A stretch of 64,000 nucleotides of DNA from Arachis hypogaea (taxonomy: Eukaryota > Streptophyta > Magnoliopsida > Fabales > Fabaceae), in contig NC_092039.1 in the NCBI RefSeq assembly GCF_003086295.3, positions 64,860,649 to 64,924,648 on the forward strand. Direction: 5' to 3'. Positions 21,386-31,766 of the stretch are shown here, one piece after another (within the stretch, counting starts at the first letter, position 1; each line of letters starts with the position of its first letter). Made by a program: the position numbers and the translations under genes. Under the pieces are notes generated by a model, which saw only the letters and a list, made by a program, of their open reading frames with translations, had not been told where the DNA came from and searched no databases.

Positions 21386-21991
21386 TAGATAAATAAAATA
21401 GGTTTTAACATAAATTAAGAAGTAATAATATTTTAGAGTTTTAAATGAAGCTCAGATTCTTATTAGATGAGCGGGGCTTGTAGCTTTTTGTTTCTGAACA
21501 GTTTTGGCATCTCCCTTTATCCTTTGAATTTCAGAATGATTGGCATCCATAGGAACTCAGAATTCAGATAGTATTATTGATTCTCCTAGTGTAGTATGTT
21601 GATTCTTGAACACAGTTATTTTATGAGTCTTGGCCGTGGCCCTAAGCACTTTGTTTTCCAGTATTACCACCAGATACATAAATGCCACAGACACATGACT
21701 AGGTGAACCTTTTCAGATTGTGACTCAGCTTTGCTAGAGTCCCCAGTCAGAGGTGTCCAGAGCTCTTGAGCACACTCTTTTTGCCTTGGATCACGACTTT
21801 AACCACTCAGTCTCAAGTTTGTAACTTGGACCTGCATGCCACAAGCACATGGTTATGGACAGCTTGGTTTAGCCGCTTAGGCCTGGAACTATTTCCTTAG
21901 GCCCTCCTATCTACTGATGCTCAAAGCCTAGGATCCTTTTCACCCTTGCCTTTTGGTTTTAAGGGCTGTTTGGCTTTTATTCCTTTTTATC

Positions 21992-22039
<48 letters not shown>

Positions 22040-22471
22040 CTGCTTTTTCTTGCTTCAAGAATCAATTTCATGATTTTTCAGATCATTAATAATATTTTTC
22101 GTGTTCCTCATTCTTTCAGGAGCCAATACTCATAAAATTCAAGATAAAAATTATGCACTGTTCAAGCATTCATTCAGAGAACAAAAAGTATTGCCACCAC
22201 ATGTAATTAATTATAATTTTTATTATTAAGAACTCGAAAAATATAAATTACTTCTTTATTCTAAAACTCTACTACTTTATTCATGCCTGATGATGATGAG
22301 AAAAATAAATTATAACTTAATTGGAAATAAAATCAAAATAGATATACTAATTACTACTACTACTACCACTATATATTTCCTAAGGTAAATTTCCATAATA
22401 ACACTATCACATAGTTAAAGCAAAAAAAATTGGAACTCAACAACCTGTTGTTTTGAGGAGTAGATGTTCCT
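21386..22471 (-). other. ORF2-3' LTR spacer of C
   Basis: No gene. On the minus strand two related segments carry CATGTGCTTGTGGCAT and CATGTGTCTGTGGCATTT (near 21850 and 21690), followed by words such as GGTCCAAGTTACAAACTTGAG and TGGTGGTAATACTGG. This looks like a diverged form of the tandem module of A and B. It also holds the TA run at 21996-22037. Confidence 0.5.
21996..22037. repeat. (TA)n microsatellite
   Basis: About 21 uninterrupted TA units in the spacer of C. A simple repeat; the small ORF across it is meaningless. Confidence 0.95.
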
Positions 22472-23449
22472 CTAATTTGCGGGGTGTTTTTCAAGGATTA
22501 ATTTTTGGCTCTTCAGCTCCCTTAGATCACGCCCTTGCTCTTCCTGTTCCTTAAGCAGTTTGCAAAGCATGCTACTTTGATTGCTCTGTTCTTCCCTTAT
22601 TTGGTCCATAGCTTCTTGCAATTTGGAAATAGAAGCCTCAAGATGTCCCCAATATTCGAATTGAGGGAGTTCTGGGAGGGCTTCCTGTGCTCTCCTCTTG
22701 ACTGAATCATCCTGCAGCTGTTGTCTATCCATTGATATTCTAGTGATTGGCCTCTCAACTGAGATATACTCTGTTATGCCCATCTTCACTCCGGCATCTT
22801 TGCAGAGCATAGAAATTAAGCTTGGATAGGCCAATCTGGCGTCCTTGGAATTCCTGTTTGCTATTTTATATAGCTCACATGAGATCAGTTGATGGACTTC
22901 TACTTCTTTTCCCAACATGATGCAGTGAATCATTACTGCTCTTTTAATGGTAACTTTAGAACGGTTGCTGGTGGGCAATATGGAACGCCCTATGAAATCT
23001 AGCCAACCTCTGGCTACTGGTTTTAGATCTTCTCTTTTGAGTTGATTTGGGATGCCAGTCGTGCTGGTGGTCCACCTGGCTTCAGGGATGCATATATCCT
23101 CTAGAATCTTGTCCAGACCTTTATTTACCCTCATCATTCTCCTATTAAAGGAGTCTGGGTCATCTTTCAGTTGAGGAAGCTTAAATATCTCCCTGATCCT
23201 GTCAGGATGGGTATGAATAATCTTCCCTCTGACTAAGGTCCGATGGTCATAGAGAGCAGCTCCAATTATTCTTTGCCTGTCTGTCTGCCATAGATTAGCA
23301 TAGAACTCCTGAACCATGTTCCTTCCCACTTTCGTTTCAGGATTGGCCAGAATTTCCCAGTTCCTGTTTCGAATTTGCTCTTGGATCTCCGGATATTCAT
23401 CTTCTTTCAGATCAAATTTGACTTCCGGGATCACTGATCTGTGACTCAT
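22472..23449 (-). CDS. ORF2 of element C
   Basis: 325 codons, intact. Starts MSHRSVIPEVKFDLKEDEYP. Landmarks shared with ORF2 of A: DEYPEIQ, MVQEFYANLW (A: LIHEFFTNVI), RGWLDFIGRSILPTSNRS, SKVTIKRAVMIHCIMLGKEV, LAYPSLISMLCKDAGV. It ends in a coiled-coil-like Glu/Gln segment (ASISKLQEAMDQIREEQSNQ, KEQEEQGRDLRELKSQ) and lacks the Lys-rich repeat tail of A. Nucleic-acid binding or particle assembly would fit, but nothing in the sequence proves a role. It stays open although gag and RT in the same copy are broken. Confidence 0.78.
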   Translation of the reverse strand: MSHRSVIPEVKFDLKEDEYPEIQEQIRNRNWEILANPETKVGRNMVQEFYANLWQTDRQRIIGAALYDHRTLVRGKIIHTHPDRIREIFKLPQLKDDPDSFNRRMMRVNKGLDKILEDICIPEARWTTSTTGIPNQLKREDLKPVARGWLDFIGRSILPTSNRSKVTIKRAVMIHCIMLGKEVEVHQLISCELYKIANRNSKDARLAYPSLISMLCKDAGVKMGITEYISVERPITRISMDRQQLQDDSVKRRAQEALPELPQFEYWGHLEASISKLQEAMDQIREEQSNQSSMLCKLLKEQEEQGRDLRELKSQKLILEKHPAN

Positions 23450-23602
23450 TATTTTGTAGTAATGGTCTGAATGTTCTTTAGTTAAGAACTTCCCTTGATT
23501 CCAAAGTGGCTTTGAAGTGTTCTCTTTCTTGCCTCTTGGGGTGGGTTATTTTCCTTTAGGAGCCATGATCTTAATGAGTATGTTTTTGTGATCACGGATA
23601 AA

Positions 23603-23639
23603 CACACCAAACTTAGAGCTTTGCTTGTCCTCAAGCAAA
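23603..23639 (-). promoter_or_regulatory. AGGA-loop hairpin, internal copy (C)
   Basis: Minus strand: TTTGCTTG-AGGA-CAAGCAAA (23639-23620, 8-bp stem), then CTCTAAGTTTGGTGTG. It lies about 155 nt before the ORF2 start, the same relative place as the internal copy of A. Confidence 0.6.
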
Positions 23640-24117
23640 AGAGAAGAAAGAAGAGGGATAGGAGGAGAGCAAGTGTGGCATGGTGATGATGAGAGGGGCG
23701 CCGAATTCAATATATAGGGAGGGGGGAAATTTTCGAAAATAAGAAAAAGACAAGATAGAAGATATGATTTGTAAAAGATAGATATGATAAGAAAAAGATA
23801 TAGTTTAAAAAGAGAAAGATCTGAATAATAATTAAAAGATAGATATGAATTTTTAATTTTGAAAAAGATTTTAAAAAGATAATTGAGATTTGAAAACAAA
23901 CTTAAAAGAGTTGGATTGGATTGGAAAACAATTTGTCTTTATGGATTAAGATATATTTGAAATTTTTGAAACATGGATTTTAGAAATCAGGATTTTTAGA
24001 AAACTAATTTGATATGAGGGATGACAATTTGAAATATGTTTATGTAAGAAATCATGAATTGAAACATAAAAATTTAGAAAAATTATAAAGAAAAACAAAT
24101 TTTTACCTCCTCCCACC

Positions 24118-24430
24118 ATCCTGGCGTTAAACGCCCAAACGATGCATGTTTTGGGCGTTTAACGCCCAAATGCTGCTTCTCCTGGGCGTTCAACGCCCAG
24201 CTGATGCTTCTTTCTGGCGTTGAACGCCAGGAGGTCCTTTGTCACTGGGCGTTTTTCTGAACGCCCAGAATGCTAACAATCTGGCGTTAAACGCCCAGAA
24301 GGTGCTTATTTCTGGCGTTTAACGCCCAGAAGATGCTCCTTTCTGGCGTTTAACGCCCAGATGGCTACCCTTACTGGCGTTGAACGCCCAGTGGGTGCTT
24401 CTTTTGGGCGTTCAACGCCCAAAATGTTTC
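24118..24430. repeat. Array of CTGGGCGTTNAACGCCCAG palindromes in C
   Basis: About nine units of a 15-19 bp palindrome (GGGCGTTTAACGCCC, GGGCGTTCAACGCCC, CTGGCGTTGAACGCCAG) spaced 35-45 bp, joined by words such as ATGCTTCTTT. One unit near 24247 has a GGGCGTTTTTCTGAACGCCC interruption. Related single units occur inside the gag coding sequence of C (28240-28425) and in FIDEL-like LTRs. Confidence 0.9.
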
Positions 24431-24574
24431 TTACTGGCTTTTTTTTTTTGCCACTAAACTTCTAAATTCCCCTGTAACTCTGTGAATTTGATTAATTGCT
24501 TTTTTACCTTGAAGATATGTTGACCTCTACCTGTAAAAATCAACAGAAACAAATAAAATTAAATTTTGTGATTG

Positions 24575-24592
24575 GCTGGGTTGCCTCCCAGC
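24575..24592 (-). promoter_or_regulatory. Conserved post-pol hairpin (C)
   Basis: Minus strand GCTGGG-AGGCAA-CCCAGC preceded by AAGCGCTT, 42 nt after the integrase stop. Same loop as A, with different paired bases in the outer stem. Confidence 0.65.
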
Positions 24593-24633
24593 AAGCGCTT
24601 CTTTAATGTCATTAGCTGGACTATTACTGAGCT

Positions 24634-27102
24634 TTAATTAAGTCTCAATTTTGAGCATTCTTGCTCAAAATTACCTTCAAGATAATGTTTAACTCTTTGT
24701 CCATTAACAATAAACTTTTTGTTAGAGTCATTATCCTGAAGCTCTATGTATCCATATGGTGATACACTTGTAATTACATATGGAACTCTCCACCGGGATT
24801 TTAATTTCCCGGGGAATAATTTGAGCCTAGAATTAAATAGCAGAACTTTCTGCCCCGGCTCAAAGACTCTGGATGACAATTTCTTATCATGCCATCTTTT
24901 TGCTTTCTCCTTGTAAATTTTTGCATTCTCAAAAGCATTGAGTCTAAATTCCTCTAGCTCATTTAATTGGAGCAATCGTTTTTCTCCAGCTAACTTGGCA
25001 TCAAGGTTTAGGAATCTGGTTGCCCAGTAGGCCTTGTGTTCCAGTTCCACTGGCAAGTGACATGCCTTTCCATACACAAGCTGGTATGGAGAGGTCCCTA
25101 TAGGGGTCTTGAATGCTGTTCTGTATGCCCACAGAGCATCATCCAAGCTTCTTGCCCAATCCCTTCTACGGTTAATTACAATCCGTTCCAGAATTCTTTT
25201 GAGTTCTCTATTTGAGACTTCAGCTTGCCCATTAGTTTGTGGGTGATATGGAGTAGCTACCCTGTGGCTAACTCCATAACGTACCAGAGCAGAGTAAAGC
25301 TGTTTATTGCAGAAATGAGTGCCCCCATCACTGATTAATACTCTAGGGATACCAAATCTGATGAAGATGTGTTTCTGGAGGAATTTTAACACTGTTTTAG
25401 TGTCATTAGTGGGTGTTGCAATAGCCTCGACCCATTTGGATACATAATCCACTGCCACCAAAATATAAGTGTTTGAGTATGATGGTGGGAAAGGTCCCAT
25501 GAAGTCAATGCCCCATACATCAAACAACTCAATCTCCAAGATCCCTTGTTGAGGCATGGCATAACTGTGAGGTAGATTGCCTGATCTTTGGCAACTGTCA
25601 CAATTAAGCACAAACGCTTGGGAATCTTTATAGAGAGTAGGCCAGTAGAAGCCACTTTGGAGGACTCTTATGGCTGTTATCTCACTTCCAAAATGTCCTC
25701 CATACTGTGATCCATGGCAATGCCAAAGGATCTTTTGCGCTTCTTCTTTAGGCACACATCTACGGATTACTCCGTCTGCACATCTCTTAAAGAGATATGG
25801 CGCATCCCAAAGATAATACTTTGCATCTGTGATCAGCTTCTTTGATTGCTGTCTATTGTACTCTTTGGGTATGAATCTCACTGCCTTGTAGTTTGCAATG
25901 TCTGCAAACCACGGCACTTCCTGGATGGCAAAGAGTTGCTCATCCGGAAAGGTTTCAGAGATCTCAGTGAGAGGGAGGGACACCCCTTCCACTGGTTCTA
26001 TTCGGGACAGGTGATCTGCTACTTGATTCTCTGTCCCTTTTCTGTCTCTTATTTCTATATCAAACTCTTACAGAAGCAACACCCATCTTATAAGCCTGGG
26101 CTTTGAATCCTGCTTTGTGAGTAGATATTTAAGAGCAGCATGATCAGTATACACAATCACTTTTGATCCTACTAAATAGGATCTGAATTTGTCAATGGCA
26201 TAAACTACTGCAAGTAGCTCTTTTTCTATGGTTGTGTAATTCTTCTGTGCGTCATTTAAAACACGGCTGGCATAGTAAATGACGTGCAGGAGCTTGTCAT
26301 GCCTTTGTCCCAACACTGCACCAATGGCATGGTCACTGGCATCACACATCAATTCAAATGGTAATGTCCAGTCTGGTGCAGAGATGATTGGTGCTGTAAC
26401 CAATTTAGCTTTCAGAGTCTCAAATGCTTGCAGACACTCTTTATCAAAGATAAATGGCGTGTCAGTAGCTAGCAGGTTGCTCAGAGGTTTGGAAATTTTT
26501 GAAAAATCCTTTATAAACCTCCTATAGAATCCTGCATGCCCCAGAAAACTTCTGATTGCCTTAACATTGGCAGGTGGTGGTAATTTTTCAATTACCTCTA
26601 CCTTAGCTTGATCCACCTTTATCCCCTTGTTCGAGATTTTGTGCCCAAGGACAATTCCTTCAGTCACCATAAAGTGACACTTCTCCCAGTTTAAAACCAG
26701 GTTAGTCTCTTGGCATCTCTTTAGAACAAGTGCTAAATGGTTAAGGCAGGAGCTGAATGAGTCTCCAAATACTGAAAAGTCATCCATGAAGACTTCCAGG
26801 AATTTTTCCACCATATCAGAGAAAATTGAGAGCATGCACCTTTGAAAGGTTGCAGGTGCATTGCACAGGCCAAATGGCATCCTTCTGTATGCAAATACTC
26901 CAGATGGGCAGGTGAATGCCGTTTTCTCCTGATCATGGGGATCTACTGCAATTTGATTATAACCCGAATATCCATCCAAGAAGCAGTAGTATTCATGACC
27001 TGCTAGTCTTTCTAGCATTTGGTCTATGAATGGTAAAGGAAAATGATCCTTTCTGGTGGCTGTATTGAGCCTTCTATAATCAATACACATACGCCAATAG
27101 GA
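24634..27102 (-). pseudogene. pol: Pol of element C: RT (N-terminus deleted), RNase H, integrase
   Basis: RT resumes at [18 protein letters not shown] (about 27092) and contains [15 protein letters not shown] and [12 protein letters not shown]. RNase [33 protein letters not shown]. The frame is then cut by one TAA (26068-26070) in RWVLLL*EFDIEI, where A has CAA; a single C-to-T change. The same frame continues to integrase: [12 protein letters not shown]...[56 protein letters not shown]-like tail altered to [17 protein letters not shown]. Between MHKILL and RMCID some 76 residues present in A are missing, with a frame change; this removes the first part of RT. Confidence 0.88.
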
Positions 27103-28963
27103 TCTTGTGCATGCATCTAGCTGGACTAATGCCCTTAAGATCACTGATGGACCACCCAAGAGCTGTCTTGTGTGTCCTTAGCACTTGAATTAGTGCTTCC
27201 TCTTCCTGTGGCTCTAAGATAGAGTTTATAATTACAGGAAAGGTATCACCTTCTCCCAGAAATGCATATTTCAGGGATGGTGGTAATGGTTTGAGCTCGG
27301 GTTTAGGAGGTTTCTCCTCTTCCTGAGGGATTTTCAGAGGTTCTACTATTCTCTCTGATTCCTCCAGGTCAGGCTGAACATCTTTAAATATGTCCTCTAG
27401 CTCTGATTCGAGACTCTCAGCCATATTGACCTCTCTTACCAGAGAGTCAATAATATCAATACTCATACAGTCATTTGGGGTGTCTGGATATTGCATGGCT
27501 TTGACAACATTCAAATTGAACTCCTCCTCATTGACTCTCAAGGTTACTTCCCCTTTTTGGACATCAATGAGGGTTCGGCCAGTTGCTAGGAAAGGTCTTC
27601 CTAGAATGAGAGTTACACTCTTGTGCTCCTCCATTTCCAGCACCACAAAGTCAGTAGGAAAGGCGAATGGCCCAACCTTGACAATCATGTCTTCAATCAC
27701 GCCTGATGGGTATTTAATGGAGCCATCAGCAAGTTGAAGACATATCCTGGTTGGTTTGATTTCTTCAGTTAAACCAAGCTTTCTGATAGTGGATGCAGGT
27801 ATTAGGTTGATACTTGCCCCAAGATCACATAAAGCTTGCTTGGTACAAGTACCCTCTAATGTGCATGGTATCATAAAGCTCCCAGGATCTTTAAGCTTCT
27901 CAGGTAAGCTTTTCAGAATGACTGCACTGCATTCTTCAGTAAGGTAAACTTTTTCAGTTTCCCTCCAATCCTTCTTATAACTTAAGATCTCTTTCGTGAA
28001 CTTAGCATAAGAGGGTATTTGCTCGAGAGCTTCTGCAAACGGAATCTTTATTTCAAGAGTCCTGAGAATGTCTGCAAAGCGGGCAAATTGCTTATCCTGT
28101 TCCGCTTGGCGGAGTTTTTGAGGATAAGGAATTTTGGCTTTGTATTCCTCAACCTTAGTTGCTGCAGGTTTATTACCTACAGAAGTGGGTTGGGAAGCCT
28201 TTTTAGAAGGGTTGTCATCAGCACTTGTATGTGACTGATCCCCCACTGGCATTTGAATGCCAGGGGTGGAAGCTGGAGTGGCGTTAGACGCCATCTCCCC
28301 ATTTGTTACTGGCATCTGAACGCCAGAACTATGCTCCCTTTGGGCGTTCAACGCCGGATTCATGCTTGTTTCTGGCGTTGAACGCCAGGAATGAGCATGG
28401 GCTGGGCGTTCAGCGCCAGCATTATTCCTCTCTGGGCTCTGATTGTCCTCAGAGGGATTTTGAGTAGCCATTTGTTCATTTCTTGGCTTCCTGCTGCTTT
28501 GAAGTGAGGTATTTAATGTTTTCCCACTTCTTAGTTGAACTGCTTGGCATTTTTCTGTTATTTGTTTTGATAGTTGTTTTTCTGTCTGCTTTAACTGTAC
28601 TTCCATATTCCTGTTAGCCATTCTTGTTTCCTGTAATAATTCCTTGAATTCGGCTAGCTGCTGAGTTAGAAAGTCTAATTGCTGATTGAATTCATTAGCC
28701 TGATCCACCGGACTGAGTTCAGCAGTTACTGTTTTAGCTTCTTCTTTCATGGAAGATTCACTGCTTAGGTATAGATGCTGATTTCTAGCAACTGCATCAA
28801 TAAGCTCTTGAGCTTCTTCAATTGTTTTTCTCATATGTATAGATCCACCAGCTGAGTAGTCTAGAGAAATCTGAGCTTTTTCTGTAAGCCCATAGTAGAA
28901 GATGTCTAATTGCACCCATTCTGAAAACATTTCAGAGGGGCATTTTCTTAGCATTTCTCTGTA
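27080..28963 (-). CDS. Gag C-terminal half and protease, element C
   Basis: 624 codons in one frame after a stop. It continues the capsid domain ([20 protein letters not shown]), then a helical/coiled segment ([20 protein letters not shown]), [10 protein letters not shown], a Pro/Ser/Thr-rich linker that encodes palindrome units ([11 protein letters not shown] and similar), the pre-protease block ([20 protein letters not shown]) and protease ([33 protein letters not shown]). It then reaches [16 protein letters not shown], the leader of RT, where a deletion ends it. Gag and protease share one frame here, unlike A. Confidence 0.85.
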   Translation of the reverse strand, partial: YREMLRKCPSEMFSEWVQLDIFYYGLTEKAQISLDYSAGGSIHMRKTIEEAQELIDAVARNQHLYLSSESSMKEEAKTVTAELSPVDQANEFNQQLDFLTQQLAEFKELLQETRMANRNMEVQLKQTEKQLSKQITEKCQAVQLRSGKTLNTSLQSSRKPRNEQMATQNPSEDNQSPERNNAGAERPAHAHSWRSTPETSMNPALNAQREHSSGVQMPVTNGEMASNATPASTPGIQMPVGDQSHTSADDNPSKKASQPTSVGNKPAATKVEEYKAKIPYPQKLRQAEQDKQFARFADILRTLEIKIPFAEALEQIPSYAKFTKEILSYKKDWRETEKVYLTEECSAVILKSLPEKLKDPGSFMIPCTLEGTCTKQALCDLGASINLIPASTIRKLGLTEEIKPTRICLQLADGSIKYPSGVIEDMIVKVGPFAFPTDFVVLEMEEHKSVTLILGRPFLATGRTLIDVQKGEVTLRVNEEEFNLNVVKAMQYPDTPNDCMSIDIIDSLVREVNMAESLESELEDIFKDVQPDLEESERIVEPLKIPQEEEKPPKPELKPLPPSLKYAFLGEGDTFPVIINSILEPQEEEALIQVLRTHKTALGWSISDLKGISPARCMHKILLAYVY

Positions 28964-29428
28964 TCATTCCCAGGCATCATAAAGGGATTCATTATCTCCT
29001 TGTTTGAAGCCTTGGATGCTTAGCCTTAGCTGTGTCATCCGTTTTGGAGGGAAATAGTGATTCAGGAATTTTTCTGATAGCTGTTTCCATGTTTTTATGC
29101 TGTTCTTAGGCTGGTTATTTAACCACCTCTTAGCTTGATCTTTTACAGCAAATGGAAATAGTAATAATCTGTAGACATCCTGATCCACTTCTTTATCATG
29201 TACTGTGTCAGCAATTTGTAAAAATTGTGCCAGAAATTCTGTAGGTTCTTCATGTGGAAGACCGGAATACTGGCAGTTTTGCTGCACCATGATAATAAGC
29301 TGAGGATTCAACTCAAAGCTACTAACTTCAATGGAGGGTATACAGATACTACTCCCATATGAAGCAGTAGTGGGGTTAGCATATGACCCCAAAGTCCTCC
29401 TGGACTGTTCATTCCCACTTAGTTCCAT
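28964..29428 (-). pseudogene. gag: Gag N-terminal part, element C, ended by one nonsense codon
   Basis: 154 codons: MELSGNEQSRRTLGSYANPT start, FELNPQLIIMVQQNCQYSGL, YRLLLFPFAVKDQAKRWLNN, FLNHYFPPKRMTQLRLSIQG, ending SLYDAWE*. Other gags read YEAWERYK; here the Arg codon is TGA, consistent with CGA to TGA by deamination of a methylated CpG. The reading frame is otherwise continuous with the next segment, so a single base separates this from an unbroken Gag. Confidence 0.85.
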
Positions 29429-30221
29429 AATGGAATAAAGGAGATGATATGTATGTTGATATTATTTATTTTATAAAAATTTATTTTATAAAATAAAATA
29501 AAAATGAAATTAACAAAAGAAATTGAAAATATTTTGAAAATTAAAATCTGAATTTTTATATAAAATTTTCGAAAAAAATAGTTTAAAATTAGTTAGGAAG
29601 GATATTTTTTTGAATTTTGAAAATTTTTTTGATGAAAGAGAAAAACACACAAAAGACACAAGACTTAAAATTTTTAGATCCAATGCTCCTTATTTTCGAA
29701 AATTTTGGAGGGAAAACACTAAGGTTCAAACTTAAAAATTTTAAGATCAAAACACAATAAAGACTCAAGAACACCAAGAACAAAATAAAGAACACCGAAC
29801 TTAAAATTTTTAGAAAACCAACATAAATTTTCAAAAATTATGAAAAGATTAACAAGAAAACACCAAACTTAAAGTTTGGCACAAGATTAAATCAAGAAAA
29901 ATTCTTTTTGAAAAAGATTTTAAAGAAGATATCCAATTATCAAGAACAACTACTAAAGCTCCAGCAAAATGGGCAACAACTTCAATGTTGATTTTAAAAA
30001 TTTTCAAGTGCATACAAAATATGCAATTGACACCAAACTTAGAACAGGACACTAAACTTACGAAAAAAATTAAAAATTGATAAAGAAAAATAATATTTTT
30101 TTTTGAAAATTTTTTTTGAAAAGAAATTATCCTATGAGAATTTAATGACTCTATGATAACAGAAATAAATTATTCCTAATCTAAGAAATAAAATATGCCT
30201 TCAATTGTTCAAACTCAATAA
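29429..30221 (-). other. Leader of element C between PBS and gag
   Basis: About 0.8 kb, strongly A-rich on the plus strand (U-rich in the element RNA). Contains several TAAGTTTGGTGT-type motifs on the minus strand (near 29863, 30034 and variants near 29798 and 30052). No credible ORF. The G leader (47434-48167) is likewise T-rich. Confidence 0.5.
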
Positions 30222-30239
30222 TCCCCGGCAACGGCGCCA
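30222..30239 (-). other. Primer-binding site of C
   Basis: Minus strand TGGCGCCGTTGCCGGGGA, 6 nt from the 5' LTR. Perfect copy of the PBS of A. Confidence 0.85.
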
Positions 30240-30245
30240 AAAACT

Positions 30246-31766
30246 TGGTGCACGAATTTGTGATCCGCACAACTAACCAGCAAGTGCACTGGGTCGTCCA
30301 AGTAATACCTTACGTGAGTAAGGGTCGATCCCATGGAGATTATTGGTTTGAAGCAATCTATGTTTATTTTATTAATCTTAGTCAGGATATCAATAAGGTT
30401 ATTTGGATTTAATTGTAAGAAGTCAAAGTATTTGGAATAAGGAATTGTTACTTTATTAATGGAGAATATGTTGGAGTTTTGGAGATGCTTTGGCCTCTGA
30501 ATCTCAACTTTTCCTTGAAATCCTTTTACCACACGCAAGGTCCCTTCCATGGCAAGCTCTATGTAGGGTGTCACCGTTGTCAATGGCTACTTCCCATCCT
30601 CTCAGTGAAAACGTTCCTATGCTCTATCACAGCACGGCTAATCATCTGTCGGTTCTCAATCAGGTTGGAATAGAATCCATTGATTCTTTTGCGTCTGTCA
30701 CTAACGCCCAGCCTTCAGGAGTTTGAAGCTCGTCACAGTCATTCAATCCCAGAATCCTACTCGGAATACCACAGACAAGGTTTAGACTTTCCGGATTCTC
30801 ATGAATACCGCCATCAATCCGGCTTATACCACGAAGATTCTGATTAAGGAATATAAGAGATACTCATTCAATCTGATGTAGAACGGAGGTGGTTGTCAGG
30901 CACACGTTCATGGATTGAGGAAGGTGATGAGTGTCATGGATCATCACCTTCTCCATAATTAAGCACGAATGAACATCTTAGATAAAAACAAGCGTGTTTG
31001 AATGGAAAACAAAAGTGATTGTATTAATTCATTGAGACGCTGCAGAGCTCCTCACCCCCAATAATGGAGTTTAGAGACTCATGCTGTCAAAGTGCATATA
31101 ATTCAGATCTGAAAATGTCATGAGGTACATGATAGATCTCTAAAAGTTGTTTAAATAGTAAACTAGTAACCTAGGTTTACAAAATATGAGTAAACTAAGA
31201 TAATTGGTGCAGAAATCCACTTCTGGGGCCCACTTGGTGTGTGCTGGGGCTGAGACTAAAGCTATCCACGTGCTGAGGCTTTTCTTGGAGTTGAACTCCA
31301 AGTTATAACGTGTTTTGGGCGTTCAACTCCGGATCATGACGTGTTTCTGGCGTTTAACTCCAGACAGCAGCATGTACTTGGCGTTCAACGCCAAGTTATG
31401 TCGTCTATCTTCGCGCAAAGTATGCACTATTATATATTGCTGGAAAGCCCTGGATGTCTACTTTCCAAAGCCGTTGAGAGCGCGCCAATTGGATACCTGT
31501 TGCTCCAAAAAATCTAGTCCGAGTGTAGGGAGGTCAGGATCCAACAGCATCAGCAGTCCTTTTTCAGCCTAACTCAGATTTTTGCTCAGCTCCCTCAATT
31601 TCAGCCAGAAATTTCCTAAAATCATAGAAAAACACACAAACTCATAGGAAAGTCCAGAAATATGATTTTTGCCAAAAAAATAATAATATTCTACTAAAAA
31701 CTAATTAAAACATGCTAAAATCTACATGAAATTAACCCAAAAAGCGTATAAAATATCCGCTCATCA
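30246..31766 (-). repeat. Element C 5' LTR
   Basis: 1521 bp, CACCA-end at 30246 and TGATGAGCGG-start at 31766 on the minus strand. Differences from the 3' LTR are mostly transitions, for example GTCACGGAT against GTCATGGAT and AAGCGCG against AAGCACG, the pattern expected from methylated CpG decay. Confidence 0.9.

Larger units (their letters stand above)
23450..24633 (-). other. INT-ORF2 spacer of C
   Basis: About 1.2 kb. From the integrase end it holds the post-pol hairpin (24575-24592), a palindrome array (24118-24430), a T-rich (minus strand) stretch 23730-24110, and an AGGA-loop hairpin with CTAAGTTTGGTGTG (23603-23639). A minus-strand ORF at 23546-23899 is low-complexity Phe/Leu/Ser sequence and not credible. 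Confidence 0.6.
19827..31766 (-). mobile_element. Element C: FIDEL-like full-structure Ty3/gypsy element
   Basis: Minus-strand element of 11.94 kb: 5' LTR 30246-31766, PBS, gag, PR, RT, RH, INT, ORF2, tract, 3' LTR 19827-21347. LTRs are equal in length (1521 bp) and differ at roughly 35-40 sites by eye, so the insertion is fairly recent. Flanks are GTCAT (19822-19826) and GCCAT (31767-31771), a target duplication with one mismatch. Inactivated by two nonsense changes and one deletion in RT. It sits in element B. Confidence 0.92.

Noticed and set aside
23546..23899. 117-codon minus-strand ORF ahead of ORF2 in C
   Set aside because: Phe/Leu/Ile/Tyr composition comes from a T-rich stretch; the frame includes the AGGA hairpin and ends before ORF2.
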